64,000 nucleotides of DNA from Petrosia ficiformis (taxonomy: Eukaryota > Porifera > Demospongiae > Haplosclerida > Petrosiidae), in contig OX345643.1 of assembly GCA_947044365.1 (NCBI GenBank), positions 4,172,001-4,236,000 on the forward strand, read 5' to 3'. The position numbers and the translations under genes are program-made. The first letter of the stretch is position 1. The number at the start of each line of letters is the position of its first letter. Positions 12,150-22,981 of the stretch are shown in pieces. The notes under the pieces were generated by a model, which was not told the origin of the DNA, ran no database searches, and worked only from the letters and a program-made list of their open reading frames with translations.

Positions 12150-13312
12150 ATGTAGTTGCTAACTTATACATATTTTAAATGCATTGTTTTGTGGGTGGTA
12201 TCTTTATTGTAAGTGTACAATTATTGTTTAGAGATTGAGTTGATTAATTTAGGACATGTCAGGTATTTTGATAAAGAACAAAATTTAAGGTGGTACTAGG
12301 GAGTGGGCAGATGCGACTTCAATCAGTTTCAAATAGAATATTATATAATATGACTCTAACCTGGTGTAATAGCAACCTTCATATCTTCTGATCTTCTTTA
12401 TATTTGTCTGGAAGACAGAGAGTGTTGGAAAAATCTCCATTTTTGCAATTGCAATAAGTACAAAACCAAGAAAGCCACGCCCACCAATCATGGCGTGCAC
12501 CAAGTACAATGCATTTTGAGAAAATAAATAGAGCCGTTTTCTGAAAATTCATTTTACCTTTATAGTTACAAGAGGCTGAAGAAAGCTGAATTCTGTAGCT
12601 TTTCACTGAAACGATAAAATTTACCTTTATAGACACTATCAAACTCCGATCTTCCTCAGAGAGCAACTACAGTTACCCGCCACTTACTATATACTGTATA
12701 ATTATGTACATATATGTGATTAAACACCTCATATTTGTTGTAGTTCTATGTGACTTCATATACTGACAGGAAGCTAACATAGTTTGTTTGTAGTACTACG
12801 TATGTACCAATTATTATATCTAGTAGATAAAACTTTGGTTGAGTTAGAATTTAAACATAACAATCTGGGTAGATGAGAAGTATCGCTAACTAATTTAAAA
12901 TATGTGACAAAAAGGTACAACTCAGTACATAATAAAATCTTCCTATTAAAAACCACAGCCATATTGTACACAGGAATGGTCCTTACATGTTCTGTAATTT
13001 TTGGGGAATATATATTTCAATATTAATTTAGTTTCATCTTAATTTAAATAGCTTGTTAAATGGAAAATTAGATGTTTGTAATACAGAAATTTTAAATTCT
13101 TCTCCAAACTTTAGAACCTAATTCAGTATTCAATATTGTCTACTATTAATATAGGACCTTATCATAGTTGTCTTTCACAATTACTCAATAATTTGTATTT
13201 GAAGTACACACATAAAGTATAACTCAAATAACTATTATAGTAACCATAAAAAATACATAGTTTACAGTTTGACTCAATTCTAATCACTAATTAATAAAGC
13301 AGTATTAATTAA
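12150..13312. other. Sequence downstream of fibrinogen copy B
   Basis: Matches the corresponding downstream region of copy A (7160-8100), with an extra block at about 12285-12680 absent from copy A. That block has open frames on the minus strand but no recognisable domain and no duplicate to test it against. It may be another insertion. Confidence 0.5.
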
Positions 13313-15635
13313 TTAATTATTTTCACGAAGCTTCATCTCTGTGAATTTTAGACTGTCTTGTTTCCAATGATACCATCGTATACCAATGTGTGAGATGGAA
13401 TTTACCAAATAAAGACCATTCAGATTAGAAAGATGGCAATACTTGTACCACCAACCTCCTTTAAATTCAACAGCACAGTTAGAGTTAGCGATATCATTGT
13501 CTTTATCTTTGGTACTGAACTTCATTCCATTATGACGTGTTAATGAATCTCCAGCAGTACCAGAATATCATCCCACATTTAAAGTATACTGATATCTAGT
13601 AGTTCCATCTCTAACATTGAATGTAGAGTATTTAGCATAACGTTTTTCATTTAAAAAGTCTTGTAGTTCTACTCGTAGAGTGTGGTCATTCCCAATAGGA
13701 GTTAGACGATGTATCTTACTTAGACCCAACCAGAATTCTCCAGTGAGATCACCAAATCCTTCCTCATAGTCATTCCAATTACGATAGAAATCAACTGATC
13801 CATCCATCCTCCTCTGGAAGACAGTCCATCCACCACCATCAGTTTCCATATCACAATACACCTATACATAGGAGTAGGAATGAATTTAAAGTTGGGGGGG
13901 CTGACTCACTTAAGTTAACATAACATGCAGTATTTATTTGAACTGTAAAACATTACTAAACAAAAAATTGGGAGAATGATTCAGATTGCAAAGTGTAACA
14001 GGAAAATATTTGTCATAAGAATTAATGAAAATGTCCTAAAAAGTGCATTCATCTATCATTAAAAGCAATAAACTCTTTAGCAATGTCCAAAAGGTTTAAT
14101 TCATCTGTCCTATCCTTGTGTGTGTGCAAAAGCATGACATGGTTTAGTTGTTCTTGTGTCGTTCTGCTCCTCAAATAATTCCTTAGTCTTTGAAGCATAG
14201 AGAAAGTACGCTCTGCAGTAGCAGTAGTCATAGGTACAATTAAGCACAGTTGGAGAAGTTGATGAACTTCGGAGAACATCACTCTTGCCATTGAATTATC
14301 ACTGAAAATATCAATAGTTCATACAGTTGTTACCTCCTTGATACATCCTCCACCTTCAGCGTTAACTGCCTTTATAAGCTCTGGCATCATAGATAGTTGC
14401 GCGGTCAATCTTTCAAAATCAATGTTAGGTGTATACATGCTAACTTGCTGATTAGAAGGTTTCTTGACAACATTCTTGCAAGCACATATGAGAATATCCT
14501 CCATTTCTTGAAGCAGGTTCACTTAAAGTTGGGGGGGCTAAGCCCACCCATTTACAAAGTAGGGGGGGCTTTTGCCAAACCACACCCCCCCCCCCCTTTC
14601 CTACACCTATGCACCTATAATTATGAATTATTTTTAATTTGTTATAATTACAAATATGTATGCTACTTAGTATGTAATAATTATGACACTATAATATAAT
14701 ATAATATATACAGGTGATTTTCTGTACAATAAACTTCCGGTCACGCGAGTCCAGTACAATACAATACAGTCCAGTACAATACAGTAAAATATCATAGTGC
14801 GTGATTTGAATGTCTAATTGAAAATGTATGGGATTCGTTGTTTCTATGGTAAACATTGTTTGATAAATACAATTATACATGTATATGTATTAGTTATAAC
14901 ACCCTTTATAGTGCAGTACATGTGTGGCATGAGGGTGGGGTAATAAATGTTGAGTGAAGCAAGTACATTATGTTATTGAGACTTTTATTGGCCCCACTCA
15001 AGTGTCCCATGTTAAAACATGTATTGCACTCTATAAAGGGTGCTATGAGTGTTTTATTACATATTCACTTAATGCACACATTCATTACGTGATTTAAATA
15101 AAGCACTGGCACGTGATGCCTTTCCTGCGATCTCATTGGTTAGAATTTCATGAGGTGCAATAAATTAATAAATATTGTATGCATATACACACAGTGATAA
15201 ACATGCTATTTGTACACTCGCTATATTGTCTATTATTACAAAATATTAACTCAGTATTGGTCTAACAAGTTATGGTTTGTGTGTCTGGCAAATTATATAA
15301 TGTAAAGTCAACATTCATATCTTGGAAGTAATACCAAAAATTAGGAACTAATCTTTGATACAATTCATTATCATACCTGAAATGGTACATCATTATCAGG
15401 ATTAACAGGATAAATACCACTTTTATTCACTCCAAGTTCAAGCCACACTTTACAATCACGAAGTATAGGACATTCTAATAATAGGAATGAAATATAATCA
15501 TTATAAAGATATTCCATTACCTGGTGGTGCATTCACTGTAGTATTACGATCATCTTTATCACAATTAATAAAGACAAGTTGAACACAAGAGATCAAATAG
15601 AATGTTAATAGAATACACAGGAATATCTTCATCAT
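13313..15635 (-). pseudogene. Fibrinogen-related gene copy B, probably inactivated
   Basis: Exons correspond one-to-one with copy A: 15521-15635 (signal peptide MMKIFLCILLTFYLISCVQL), 15377-15474 and 13313-13861. All splice sites and reading frame are kept, and exon 3 has the same 549-nt length. One codon, GGA in copy A, is TGA here (13568-13570), which stops the protein at codon 169 of 253. The lost part holds the calcium loop and the last cysteine pair. Downstream of the TGA the frame stays open to the normal stop, so this is a single recent lesion. A hAT element sits in intron 2 right at the exon 3 acceptor, and the promoter TATA box is deleted. Confidence 0.88.
13867..14611 (-). mobile_element. 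hAT element remnant with 8-bp target duplication
   Basis: Bounded by inverted termini CATAGGAGTAGGAA (13867) and its complement with one mismatch, ending at 14611. It is flanked by a perfect 8-bp duplication CACCTATA at 13859-13866 and 14612-14619; copy A has the single uninterrupted site. Inside, minus-strand 14049-14291 encodes a hAT C-terminal dimerisation segment (TATAERTFSMLQRLRNYLRS, then LNHVMLLHTHKD) of the zinc-finger-MYM/THAP-like transposase type. A further piece lies at 14319-14522. The rest of the transposase is missing, so it is non-autonomous. Subterminal runs of seven or more G/C occur at both ends. Confidence 0.9.
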
Positions 15636-17341
15636 GAACAGTTGTTAGTTTCAGTCTCTGGTGTCAGAAAGACTTGTTATTCTTATTATGAACCTCTGAA
15701 CACTACCTGACTGATTTCTCCTTTTAACTTGCTGTGTCGTTTTAGTTTGAAGTTGTGTTCCTTATATCAGCTGACATGAGATAAATGATAATTTTGGAAG
15801 AAACTTTGTATACTGGATGGTGATGTGATAAACTGACAGTGATTATACCTGCTGGTGGATAAATTTTGGAAAGTGTTTTTAATTGTCTAAACATTCACAA
15901 CAGTGTTTATTATGTTAAAATACAGTGATTACAATCAGTGGTGTGGAAATAGCCAGTCATACAAGACATTATGTGATAAATTACAAACTGAACCAAATAC
16001 ATAATATATTCTTTATTCATTCATACACACATCCATTCAACTATTCATTCATCAATCCTGTCTATCTATTCATTCATTTTCCATCCATCCACCTTCCATT
16101 AGAGGCAGGCAATATTATATGATATTATCATAGTGTAATCTTATTTTCTGCCATGATATATCATATTGTTATATATCATAGCTTCAATATGGTCATCACT
16201 AGCATTATACAACTACATACATAAATACTTGGAGTAATTCTTGAACAACTCTTCTTGTACATAAGTTGTTTTGAAAAGCCCCTAGTTGACAGAACTCAAT
16301 CACAAAAGACATTGCACTAAATATATTTCACTAGCAGGATTTCGTCACAGCAAATTTAGAATATTATTATTATAATATTCTAAATTTGTTATACACCAAG
16401 GCCTGGAAACTGTTGCTATGAAACTTGAGCACGAAGTGTAAAATGTTACTCATAATTATAATGTATAAAATTATGTGATGTTGTGTAGTTGTGTATATGT
16501 ACACAAAATAAATTAACTATTTATGTACATGTATGTAGTATGTACATCTACATGTATTACACACATGGACATCTATGTTCATACCTTCAAAATAGGATAA
16601 TTTATGACATTATTATAATTATAATTATAGCTCAGCTGTTATGCTTTATTGCTTTTACCTTTTCCTAAAACGTCTCAGTCCATATCATCATACTTTACAA
16701 TAGAGTATAATTATACTACACTCTGCATGATTACATCTTACATCTTGCTCAAGCTACTGTCAATGAGACTGACTGTACCTTAGCATTTTATCGATGCTTA
16801 TGGGTATATATTCAAAAAGCTTTAAATAAAACCCAAGCATAAAGTACAAGGTTTTTATAAACAGTTTGAGGGCTTCTATATCACATAGCTCCATTGGTCG
16901 AGGCGTATAACCAATTTAGAATATTATTATAGCATTCTAGATCCACAACATTCACACTAATCACTATACCTGTTCCTGTGACAAGCTACATAGTGAAGCT
17001 AATTGCAGCAGCTATCACTTACAGTAGTCAGGTGTGACATTGTCCACACAAGGGTCAGGCCGCCACGCCTGATTATGCTTTCTGTACTCGTACAACTGTC
17101 TGTAGTTTCACTAGCTTATCACATGATTAGTGTGAATGTTGTGCGTCTAGTATATGTTACTATAATAATTATTATTATTATAATATTCTAAATTTGTTAT
17201 ACACCAAGGCCTGGAAACTGTTGCTATGAAACTTGAGCACGAAGTGTAAAATGTTACTCATAATTATAATGTATAAAATTATGTACAATTAATACTGGTC
17301 TATATACCTAAAATAACATACATACATACATACATACATAC

Positions 17342-17398
<57 letters not shown>

Positions 17399-17677
17399 TA
17401 CATACATACATACATACATACATACATACAGATACACACACACTCAGACACACACACACAGACACACACACACATACATACATACATTATGTGGTGTATA
17501 TTTGTTGAAAACACTTCAAAGCTATATGGATCACATATAGTGTTTATGTTTAGAGTTATTGTATATTTTTTTCCCGTTTTACTGCTGACACTTAGCCAGT
17601 TTTTGTGTTAGTGTTTGTATTATCGCTGATATCGTTTCAAGGACAAAGAATAGTAGACCTGATGGTGGTCATAGTAA
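15636..17677. other. Intergenic region between fibrinogen copy B and membrane gene
   Basis: Holds the decayed promoter of copy B and the end of the duplication at about 16115. After that comes a block ATATTCTAAATTTGTTATAC.. seen three times (16366-16480, 17168-17285, 19901-19995), with a local hairpin AAATTTAGAATATT. Bases 17315-17487 are (CA)n/(CATA)n microsatellite. No convincing exon. Confidence 0.55.
17315..17487. repeat. (CA)n/(CATACA)n microsatellite
   Basis: Simple repeat just upstream of the membrane gene. A second copy of the same block, with different repeat lengths, is at about 20070-20180. Confidence 0.95.
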
Positions 17678-18631
17678 ATGACCATGGCCTCTACAATTTC
17701 GTATACAGTATATCGTATTATTGTTTTTTTTCATGTCAGCCTGTTTTGTTCAGTTTTATATCTCCCGGTCTCATGTTTGTTGATACTACTCTGCTTTTCT
17801 CCATTTTGCTGTACTTGTATTTGTAAGTACACAAGATGTTGCAAGAAACTTAAAAGAATGCTCTTCAATATCACACAATGGCTGTTTTGGTTCCTCAAAA
17901 GGGAAAAGACAAAAGATGGTGATCCAGTCTTTATAGTTGCTGGTTACACTGCTCCTGTTTGCTACACTTACTTTCTTCTCTATTCCTTTATGCTGTTTGG
18001 TGTTCACTCCTTATTCTCCTTGTTTGTTACTGCCATATTTTTGTCATACAAGACTCTCAATGTCGAAGTTGAAGGCTCAACGTTATTTTCATCATTATCA
18101 TGTAACGAGGGAGATGTACTTCATAGTTACAATTATAAAAATGAAAAATACTTTTTTTGCGCTCAGATTGAGGTGCAATTTCTGAGAGGTCTAGAATCTG
18201 CCACGATTACTTTTACTGTATCTGTGTTCATATTTGCAATTCTAACTATCCTATTACTAAAGTTTTCTGGAGGGAGGAAATCGTTGAAAATTTATCATTG
18301 TAAGTGCCAATACAAAGTGATTATAACTCTATGCATTCAAGCAGTATTTATATGTCTTCCACGAGCTTTGTTTTTAGTCTTAGTTATTTATCAGGTGTAT
18401 TCTACTGATCCAAACAATGAAACCAAGGAAGGTGAACAAGTGAATGTTATATTATTACCAAAAGGGATACTGGATGCAGACACTTTCTATGCATTAGCGG
18501 CAATTTGTGATGCAATTGCTACTAGTATGCTAACTCCATGGTATTGCTTCAAGAAGAAAAAGAATGAGGACAAGGACTATAGTATCCCTGGAGAGCAGAA
18601 CACTCATACCTTCAGTCCATCCGAAGCTTAA
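17678..18631 (+). CDS. Intronless multi-pass membrane protein, unknown family
   Basis: A single open frame of 317 codons. In-frame stops (TAG, TAA) immediately precede the ATG, and the start context ATGACCATGG offers two Met codons. Hydrophobic spans that could be membrane segments lie at about residues 13-40, 88-120, 173-198, 212-240 and 262-285. Between the first two is a basic, cysteine-rich loop (CICKYTRCCKKLKRM) and a conserved DGDPVFIVAGYTAPVCYTYF. The C-terminal tail is polar (CFKKKKNEDKDYSIPGEQ, ending SPSEA). I do not recognise the family; a divergent receptor-like protein is one option. A paralogue of 328 codons lies inside a USP7 intron at 45866-46852, and the tail is identical in both, so the reading frame is under constraint or was recently converted. 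A second overlapping frame from 17605 is not conserved past about 40 codons. Confidence 0.82.
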   Translation: MTMASTISYTVYRIIVFFHVSLFCSVLYLPVSCLLILLCFSPFCCTCICKYTRCCKKLKRMLFNITQWLFWFLKREKTKDGDPVFIVAGYTAPVCYTYFLLYSFMLFGVHSLFSLFVTAIFLSYKTLNVEVEGSTLFSSLSCNEGDVLHSYNYKNEKYFFCAQIEVQFLRGLESATITFTVSVFIFAILTILLLKFSGGRKSLKIYHCKCQYKVIITLCIQAVFICLPRALFLVLVIYQVYSTDPNNETKEGEQVNVILLPKGILDADTFYALAAICDAIATSMLTPWYCFKKKKNEDKDYSIPGEQNTHTFSPSEA

Positions 18632-18637
18632 AGCATT

Positions 18638-18643
18638 AATAAA
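18638..18643 (+). promoter_or_regulatory. Candidate polyadenylation signal
   Basis: AATAAA seven bases after the stop of the membrane gene. In the paralogue at 46852-46857 the same signal overlaps the TAA stop codon. Very short 3' ends would fit the compact gene structure, but downstream sequence is also shared and other signals may be used. Confidence 0.4.
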
Positions 18644-18906
18644 AAGGATTTTTTGGGAGGTGTTTTTTGATCCTCTATTAGAATTACATATATATATGTG
18701 CATTAAAGCTAAACAAGATGTAACATTATAGCATATCCTATTGTATTTTGTAATAATTGTAAATATGTGTTTAATTATTATGTTGATTTTTTTTAATAAT
18801 AATTATGGGACTAAACTGTATTTTAGGTAGTGGCCTTAATTGGCACACAAATAATTAACATCAGCTGAGTTATAATTCATAATGATCAGTGCATGTCCTA
18901 TGTAAA

Positions 18907-19346
18907 TTAGGGGTGTGCAATTATAGGATTAATTGGTATTGCCGATTATCAGTGTTTGTGATTTTGTAGTACATGTATCACAATTAATGGATTAATTGAT
19001 TATTGAATAGTATTGAAATGAAACTTGCAAATGAAGTGGAGTTTATTAGTTAATTACAATAAAGTAATAATTCAACATCTGATTTATATTACAAACAAAT
19101 TTAATGTTAATAATCAGCTAAAAAAAACACAACAGAAATGCATTTTCAGTTGTATTATTTCATTCTAATACTGATTCATCTTGTTGAGTTCTCAGAACAG
19201 GAATGGTCAACCATATTTAATGAACTACATGATCAAATACTGCACATATTTGATTAATTAGTTTTAAAGTTTGCAACATTTGTTAGAACCGATTAATATA
19301 AATAATCACGATTAATCGATTAGTCCATTTAATTGCACACCCCTAA
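18907..19346. mobile_element. hAT-like MITE, TTAGGGGTGTGCAATT termini
   Basis: Inverted termini TTAGGGGTGTGCAATT at 18907 and its complement ending at 19346 enclose 440 bp of A+T-rich sequence with internal GATTAATCGATTAGT motifs. There is no coding region. The paralogous 3' flank at about 47165 has only a diverged left-end-like AATTAGGAGTCTGCAATTAT before similarity stops. Confidence 0.7.
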
Positions 19347-19517
19347 CATAAATCATGATATTCAAATGAGCGTAACTATATATGAGAATATAAGGGTCGG
19401 TCTTCTAGTGCAAAAAATTGTGAATATTATGTAATGAACCCTTAATTCAGAGTCTTCATGGGGATACTTCGAATTCCCTGGTACACTTCCTTAGTAAATT
19501 GTTATAAATTTTGTATG

Positions 19518-19560
<43 letters not shown>

Positions 19561-20684
19561 TATATTCATATTGTCAGGATGGACTATCTTTCAAAGATAT
19601 ACATACGTCTGAAACGAAACGAGTAGCAAATGATGATAGATACCTTTCATCCTGATACGCTAATCTGTAGCGCTGAACTCGCAGTCTCGTACTTGTTCTT
19701 AGTTCTTGGTGATTCATCTCTTCGCTTCTCTTGAAGGTTTTCTTTTGAGCATGCCACGTGTTCTCTGTCAGACCACGTGTTCTTTGCATATACGATATTG
19801 TGCACTTACTTCGTAAAAGCGTTACATACATACATACACCACACCCTCCCAAGCCAAAAAGCATTGCGTTAGGATTATTTGCCTCGCTTCCCGCTTGGCA
19901 ATAATATTCTAAATTTGTTATACACCAAGGCATGGAAACTGTTGCTATGAAACTCGAGCACAAAATGTAAAAATGTTACACATAATTATAATGTATATAT
20001 ATACTACACATTACATTAACTGAGAAAATAAAATTATGTACAATTAATACTGGTCTATATACCTAAAATAACACATACACACACACACACACACACATAC
20101 ATAAATACATACATACATACATACACATACACACACACTCAGACACACACACACACACACACACACATACATACATACATTATGTGGTGTATATTTGTTG
20201 AATACACTTCAAAGCTATATGGATCACATATAGAGTTTATGTTTAGAGTTATTGTATATTTTTTTCCCGTTTTACTGCTGACACTTAGCCAGTTTTTGTG
20301 TTAGTGTTTGTATTATCGCTGATATTGTTTAAAGTTTGTAATACGGTCTTTATAAATTATTGATTATGTCATTGCTAGAATCAAACCAAATTACTGATCT
20401 TACACATTATTATGATTATATTTGATGAAAGCAAAATACACAAGTGCTACCAGTAATTGTGTTTGATTTAATTTAGTTAGTCCCAACACTTTCTGCATCT
20501 ATACCTTACATGGAACATGGGATTATAGGCTTCTATTGTGTAATTCAATACTAGTTAACATACATCTGAGCATAGATGTATGTATACTGTGAAGTTTATA
20601 CAGTGTGTTTGCTATATAACGAGCCAAATAATTCACCTTGTTTATGTGTAAGGGACGTTACTAGAAGATTTTGTGTAAGATCTA
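19347..20684. other. Intergenic region with a partial copy of the membrane gene 5' flank
   Basis: Bases 19901-20330 repeat the sequence upstream of the 17.7 kb membrane gene: the ATTCTAAATTTGTTATAC block, the CA microsatellite, ATTATGTGGTGTATATTTGT and TTAGCCAGTTTTTGTGTTAG. The repeat breaks off just before the coding region, so this is a truncated third copy. Bases 19520-19558 are (TA)n. A minus-strand open frame at 19574-19963 partly overlaps this repeat and has no family signature; I do not call it. Confidence 0.65.
20613..20619 (+). promoter_or_regulatory. Candidate TATA box of the receptor-like gene
   Basis: TATATAA about 70 bases upstream of the start codon at 20685. The spacing fits a TATA promoter with a short leader; no other evidence. 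Confidence 0.4.
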
Positions 20685-22463
20685 ATGGAGTATCTTATCT
20701 TCTTTGTGGTGCTATCAACATTGGCAGGTAGTAAATATTTCAATTATTCTTAAAAATGAAATGTTAATGATATAATCATTCTCAAATATAGGTGATGTAT
20801 CTTGCTGTACCAAGGGATTCATGGACTTGGAGTTGATGATACGGAAAGCACCACTAGTTGATTCAGATAATAATGGACTGGACACACAGCTTAGTATTAA
20901 TGAACTACGTATTATAACTAACATGACCTTTACTTGTAGTGGAAATCTCACCTCAATGATACTGGGAGTAGAACTGCGTAGACCAGACTTATTAATCAGA
21001 AACCTGTATCCTCAAATACAACTCTGGAGACCAAGTAATGACAACATTACCTATCAGAAAGTAACTGCCAGAGAGGTTATTCTTTCTCCTGCTAACTTCA
21101 GTACTGATGGTGCAACTCGATTCGAGATTACACCACCTATTGAATTCAATGAAGGTGATGTACTTGGTGTGTATCAACCTGCTTTATTTAGAAGTGTGGT
21201 GATCTTCTACTACACTGAAGTCCAGGCTCCAGTTCTCAGTTTAATAGCTAATCCAACAGACATACCATCAACAGTGAATTTAACATCATTTACTCCAGTC
21301 AACCAGTCACTTCTCATTTATCCCATTACAGGTATGTTGTCCTAAGAAAGTTCATTGGTGTTTAAATTTTTCAGTTTAAAGTACTATAGAGCTGTTATGT
21401 ATAATGGATTAATATAACTATTAGTTTAATTTATATATAAATATGTTTATATCTTAATAGGATCAGTCATGATCATTCATCTGGCTAACTTTATTCTACA
21501 GATCCTCCTGCTGCATGTGCTACTGGATTTCTTGACATGGCGACTGTTCTGGACATCAGTAAAGACACACAGCCTGTCCAGAGAAGTGGATTAGGTTTCC
21601 AAAGAATCTATCCAGAAATTCAGTTCACATGTAATGGCGCTATTACTAAATGGACAATTGGAGCTTTAGATTTAATCTTTAATGGTGCGCCTGAGCTACA
21701 GGTGTGGCGATTGGTTGGTGAAAACTATATTAAAGTCAGTTCATCATTATTTAGACCAAATGAAACAAATAACCAAAACATTCATGTGTTATACCCAAAA
21801 CAAGCACTAGAGTTTCAATCAGGAGATATTTTTGGAGTACATACACCTAATGATTTCACTAGTGATCTCTCGTTACTGTTTCAAAGATTCAATGGACCTG
21901 AAAATTTTAATTTTCCAATGTCAGCAGATTCACCTGCACCCACATCTATTCCTGCACTTAGTTTAGTGCCTGTGGCAGAAAACAATTATCCATTAGTCAC
22001 TTTAGAAGTGACAATGTCGACAACTTCTATACTGCTTACAACTGTACAATCATTGACAAACCTTCCAAGTATGACAGTGACTATGACTAATACTGTATCA
22101 ACATCACCAAACAGTGCAATATATCTGATAGTTGGAGTTGTAGGTGGTGCTCTATCTATTGCTGTATTACTAGTGATGGTAATTCTTGTGATAGTATGTG
22201 TTTTTAAAAGCTATCAAAAGAATAAAAAGGCCGGAAGGTTTCAACATACGCAAAACTCACTACATGACAATCCAAGTTACAATACTAGTAATATAGACAC
22301 CTATTTGTACTCTAGCTATCAGCAATATCCAGCTTTAGAGAATGAGACAGTCCGTAATAATCACACATCAAGTGCAATTTATGAAACAGTCGATGATGAT
22401 GATGTGGAAGATGTTACCATCAATACTGACACTAATCCATCATACATGTATGTTTCTACATGA
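20685..22463 (+). CDS. Type I receptor-like protein with two tandem ectodomain repeats
   Basis: Three exons (20685-20727, 20792-21331, 21502-22463), phase 1 throughout, 514 codons plus stop. A signal peptide (MEYLIFFVVLSTLAG) is followed by two related extracellular units of about 150-180 residues. Each starts with a Cys/Gly pattern (CCTKGFMDL; CATGFLDMA) and shares FTC.G, P-E/Q-I/L-Q-L/V-WR, then F..GD.LGV/.FGV..P. Introns separate the units precisely. Both units carry N-glycosylation sequons. A Ser/Thr-rich stalk leads to one membrane span (IYLIVGVVGGALSIAVLLV), then a basic stop-transfer and a tail of about 85 residues. The tail has two NPSY motifs (NPSYNT, NPSYMYV) and IYETV. Such tyrosines could be phosphorylated and recruit SH2/PTB proteins. 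I know of repeated ectodomains like this in sponge and cnidarian gene families, but cannot name the domain. Confidence 0.85.
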
Positions 22464-22981
22464 CTATTTACAAATAAGTCACATACTGAAAATAACAATT
22501 TCCAACATGAAAATTAGTTGACACTCCTTATATGAAGTTTATGAGCATTCTTGAAACTGTTCAGTTTTCCCAACGTCCTATATGTATATATTTATCTGTA
22601 TTGTATGCACACACATTATTAATTTTTTAACCATAATAGCCAAAATTATAATCAAATTGTAAATTAGGCATTTTTTAAAATATAGAAACAACCAATATGT
22701 TATGTACATTAACTGAATATTCTATATACTACTTAATATTATGGTTATTAAACAGTTTTAATTGAATAAATTGTTAAGTTCCTGTCAGTACAGATTCATG
22801 TGAAAACACACACACAATTACAATGTAATTCACATAATTTAGTTATTTATCTGATCACTATATATCAACATCACAATTTATGCAATTGCCTAGATTGCCT
22901 TTGCTCATTTGCAAACAAAAACAAGTATAAGAGAAGCTAATAATATTCAATAAACAACAGAGAGAGCTAGACTAGACATGC
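22464..22981. other. 3' flank of receptor-like gene
   Basis: A+T-rich sequence with an AATAAA at 22765-22770 that could end the receptor transcript. Nothing else recognised. Confidence 0.45.

Larger units (their letters stand above)
10192..16115. repeat. Segmental duplication, copy B
   Basis: Right unit of the tandem duplication (see copy A). It keeps about 40 bp near 10264-10302 that copy A has lost, so neither unit is simply derived from the other. Copy-specific insertions are the SINE dimer at 10488-11307 and the hAT element at 13867-14611. Copy-specific losses include the promoter segment near 15720. Confidence 0.88.

Noticed and set aside
13568..13570. TGA in fibrinogen copy B as a selenocysteine codon or programmed readthrough
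   Set aside because: Copy A has GGA (Gly) at this site, fibrinogen domains have no selenocysteine, and the copy shows two other signs of decay.
17605..17826. Alternative overlapping frame at the start of the membrane gene
   Set aside because: Similarity to the paralogue in this frame stops after about 40 residues, where the paralogue meets a stop; the main frame is conserved to the end and has its own start after in-frame stops.
19574..19963. 129-codon minus-strand open frame
   Set aside because: Overlaps the duplicated upstream block, crosses a (CATACA) microsatellite-like stretch and shows no domain.
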